Below, piece after piece: positions 63,700 to 64,000 of a stretch of 64,000 nucleotides of DNA; position 1 is the first letter of the stretch, and each line of letters begins with the position of its first letter. The notes below the pieces were generated by a model, which did no database searches, was not told the origin of the DNA, and saw only the letters and a list, made by a program, of their open reading frames with translations. This DNA is from Eupeodes corollae (lineage: Eukaryota; Arthropoda; Insecta; Diptera; Syrphidae), in NCBI RefSeq assembly GCF_945859685.1, contig NC_079148.1, positions 2,914,001-2,978,000 of the forward strand, read 5' to 3'. The position numbers and the translations under genes were made by a program.

Positions 63700-64000
63700 A
63701 AAGTAGAAGGGTTTTGGTTGTGTATGAATTACGACTTTATAAAGAAGAATCTTATTATCTTTGCTTAAATACGAATTTTTATTTAAAAGTGGAAATAGAA
63801 TTTGTATTAAAACATTTACTTTTTTGATAGAGGAAGTTATATGATTTGAAAATGTAAGTGTCTTGTCGAGAGTGATACTAATGTATTTAATTGTTGTTGT
63901 CCATTCAATTGGAGTGTTGTAGATCGAAGAATTATATTGAGGTAGATTTGAGACTTTTCTCTTTCGTGAGAAAAATATTGCTTTAGATTTCGATTGGTTT
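63700..64000 (-). pseudogene. Jockey-group LINE RT fragment, runs off the window
   Basis: The minus strand reads SKAIFFSRKRKVSNLP, then SIYNTPIEWTTTIKYISITL, DKTLTFSNHI and NKNSYLSKDNKILLYKVVI. These are the blocks after YADD (K...I.FSR; KYLGV.LD..L.F..HI; K..LYK.VI). No stop is seen in this 300-bp piece. The element continues to the right, outside the window; family A copy 6 abuts it at the left. Confidence 0.75.

Overview
The window looks like a stretch of AT-rich dipteran (probably cyclorrhaphan fly) nuclear genome. Three things suggest this. It has a spliced ZAD + C2H2 zinc-finger gene, a class expanded in higher flies. It has short introns with GTAAGT/GTGAGT donors. It is dense in fly-type mobile elements (errantivirus, BEL/Pao, Jockey-group, LOA-like and RTE-like LINEs, piggyBac, pogo, mariner) and has ATGTACAT microsatellites. 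Species cannot be fixed from the sequence.

Only the first 6 kb holds clearly recognisable host genes. On the minus strand are the first two coding exons of a UTP6-like small-subunit processome protein (2264-2730); the rest of the gene lies beyond the left edge, behind an intron that contains a decayed BEL/Pao polymerase (about 1-1025). Divergently, on the plus strand, is a complete four-exon ZAD zinc-finger transcription factor with ten fingers (4006-5826). The 1.3 kb between the two starts is presumably a shared promoter region.

From 6 kb to 64 kb the window is a graveyard of transposable elements, often nested. A Jockey-group LINE relic (6247-9060, minus) is split by a 1631 bp TIR element with a TTA target duplication (6929-8559), and that element itself carries a copy of a non-coding repeat. 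It is followed by an LOA/R1-like LINE (9370-11740, plus), a pogo-like transposase (16740-17930), a piggyBac transposase (28371-29325), further LINE fragments, and a nearly full-length Tc1/mariner-type element with TIRs and TA duplication (55605-56846).

The one apparently young element is an errantivirus-type (17.6/297-like) LTR retrotransposon at 29517-36348, minus strand. It has identical 391 bp LTRs, a TGCA duplication, a tRNA-Ser primer-binding site, a polypurine tract and open gag, pol and env frames. Its only visible flaw is a probable one-base shift at the 3' end of gag.

The most novel-looking signal is a non-coding repeat family, called family A here. It is present in at least six substantial copies (7208-8332, 13622-14677, 21395-23255 as a head-to-head pair, 50450-51830, 60226-60742, 62238-63678). 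A conserved 5' end and a conserved GTAC/CG-rich 3' end flank an internal tandem array of about 174 bp units. Four or more copies lie inside or directly against other transposons. Two short phase-compatible candidate exons on the minus strand (24363-24444 and 27793-27931) may belong to an unrecognised host gene running through this block. Two small candidate secreted-peptide ORFs (20784-20978, 57805-58017) are weak.
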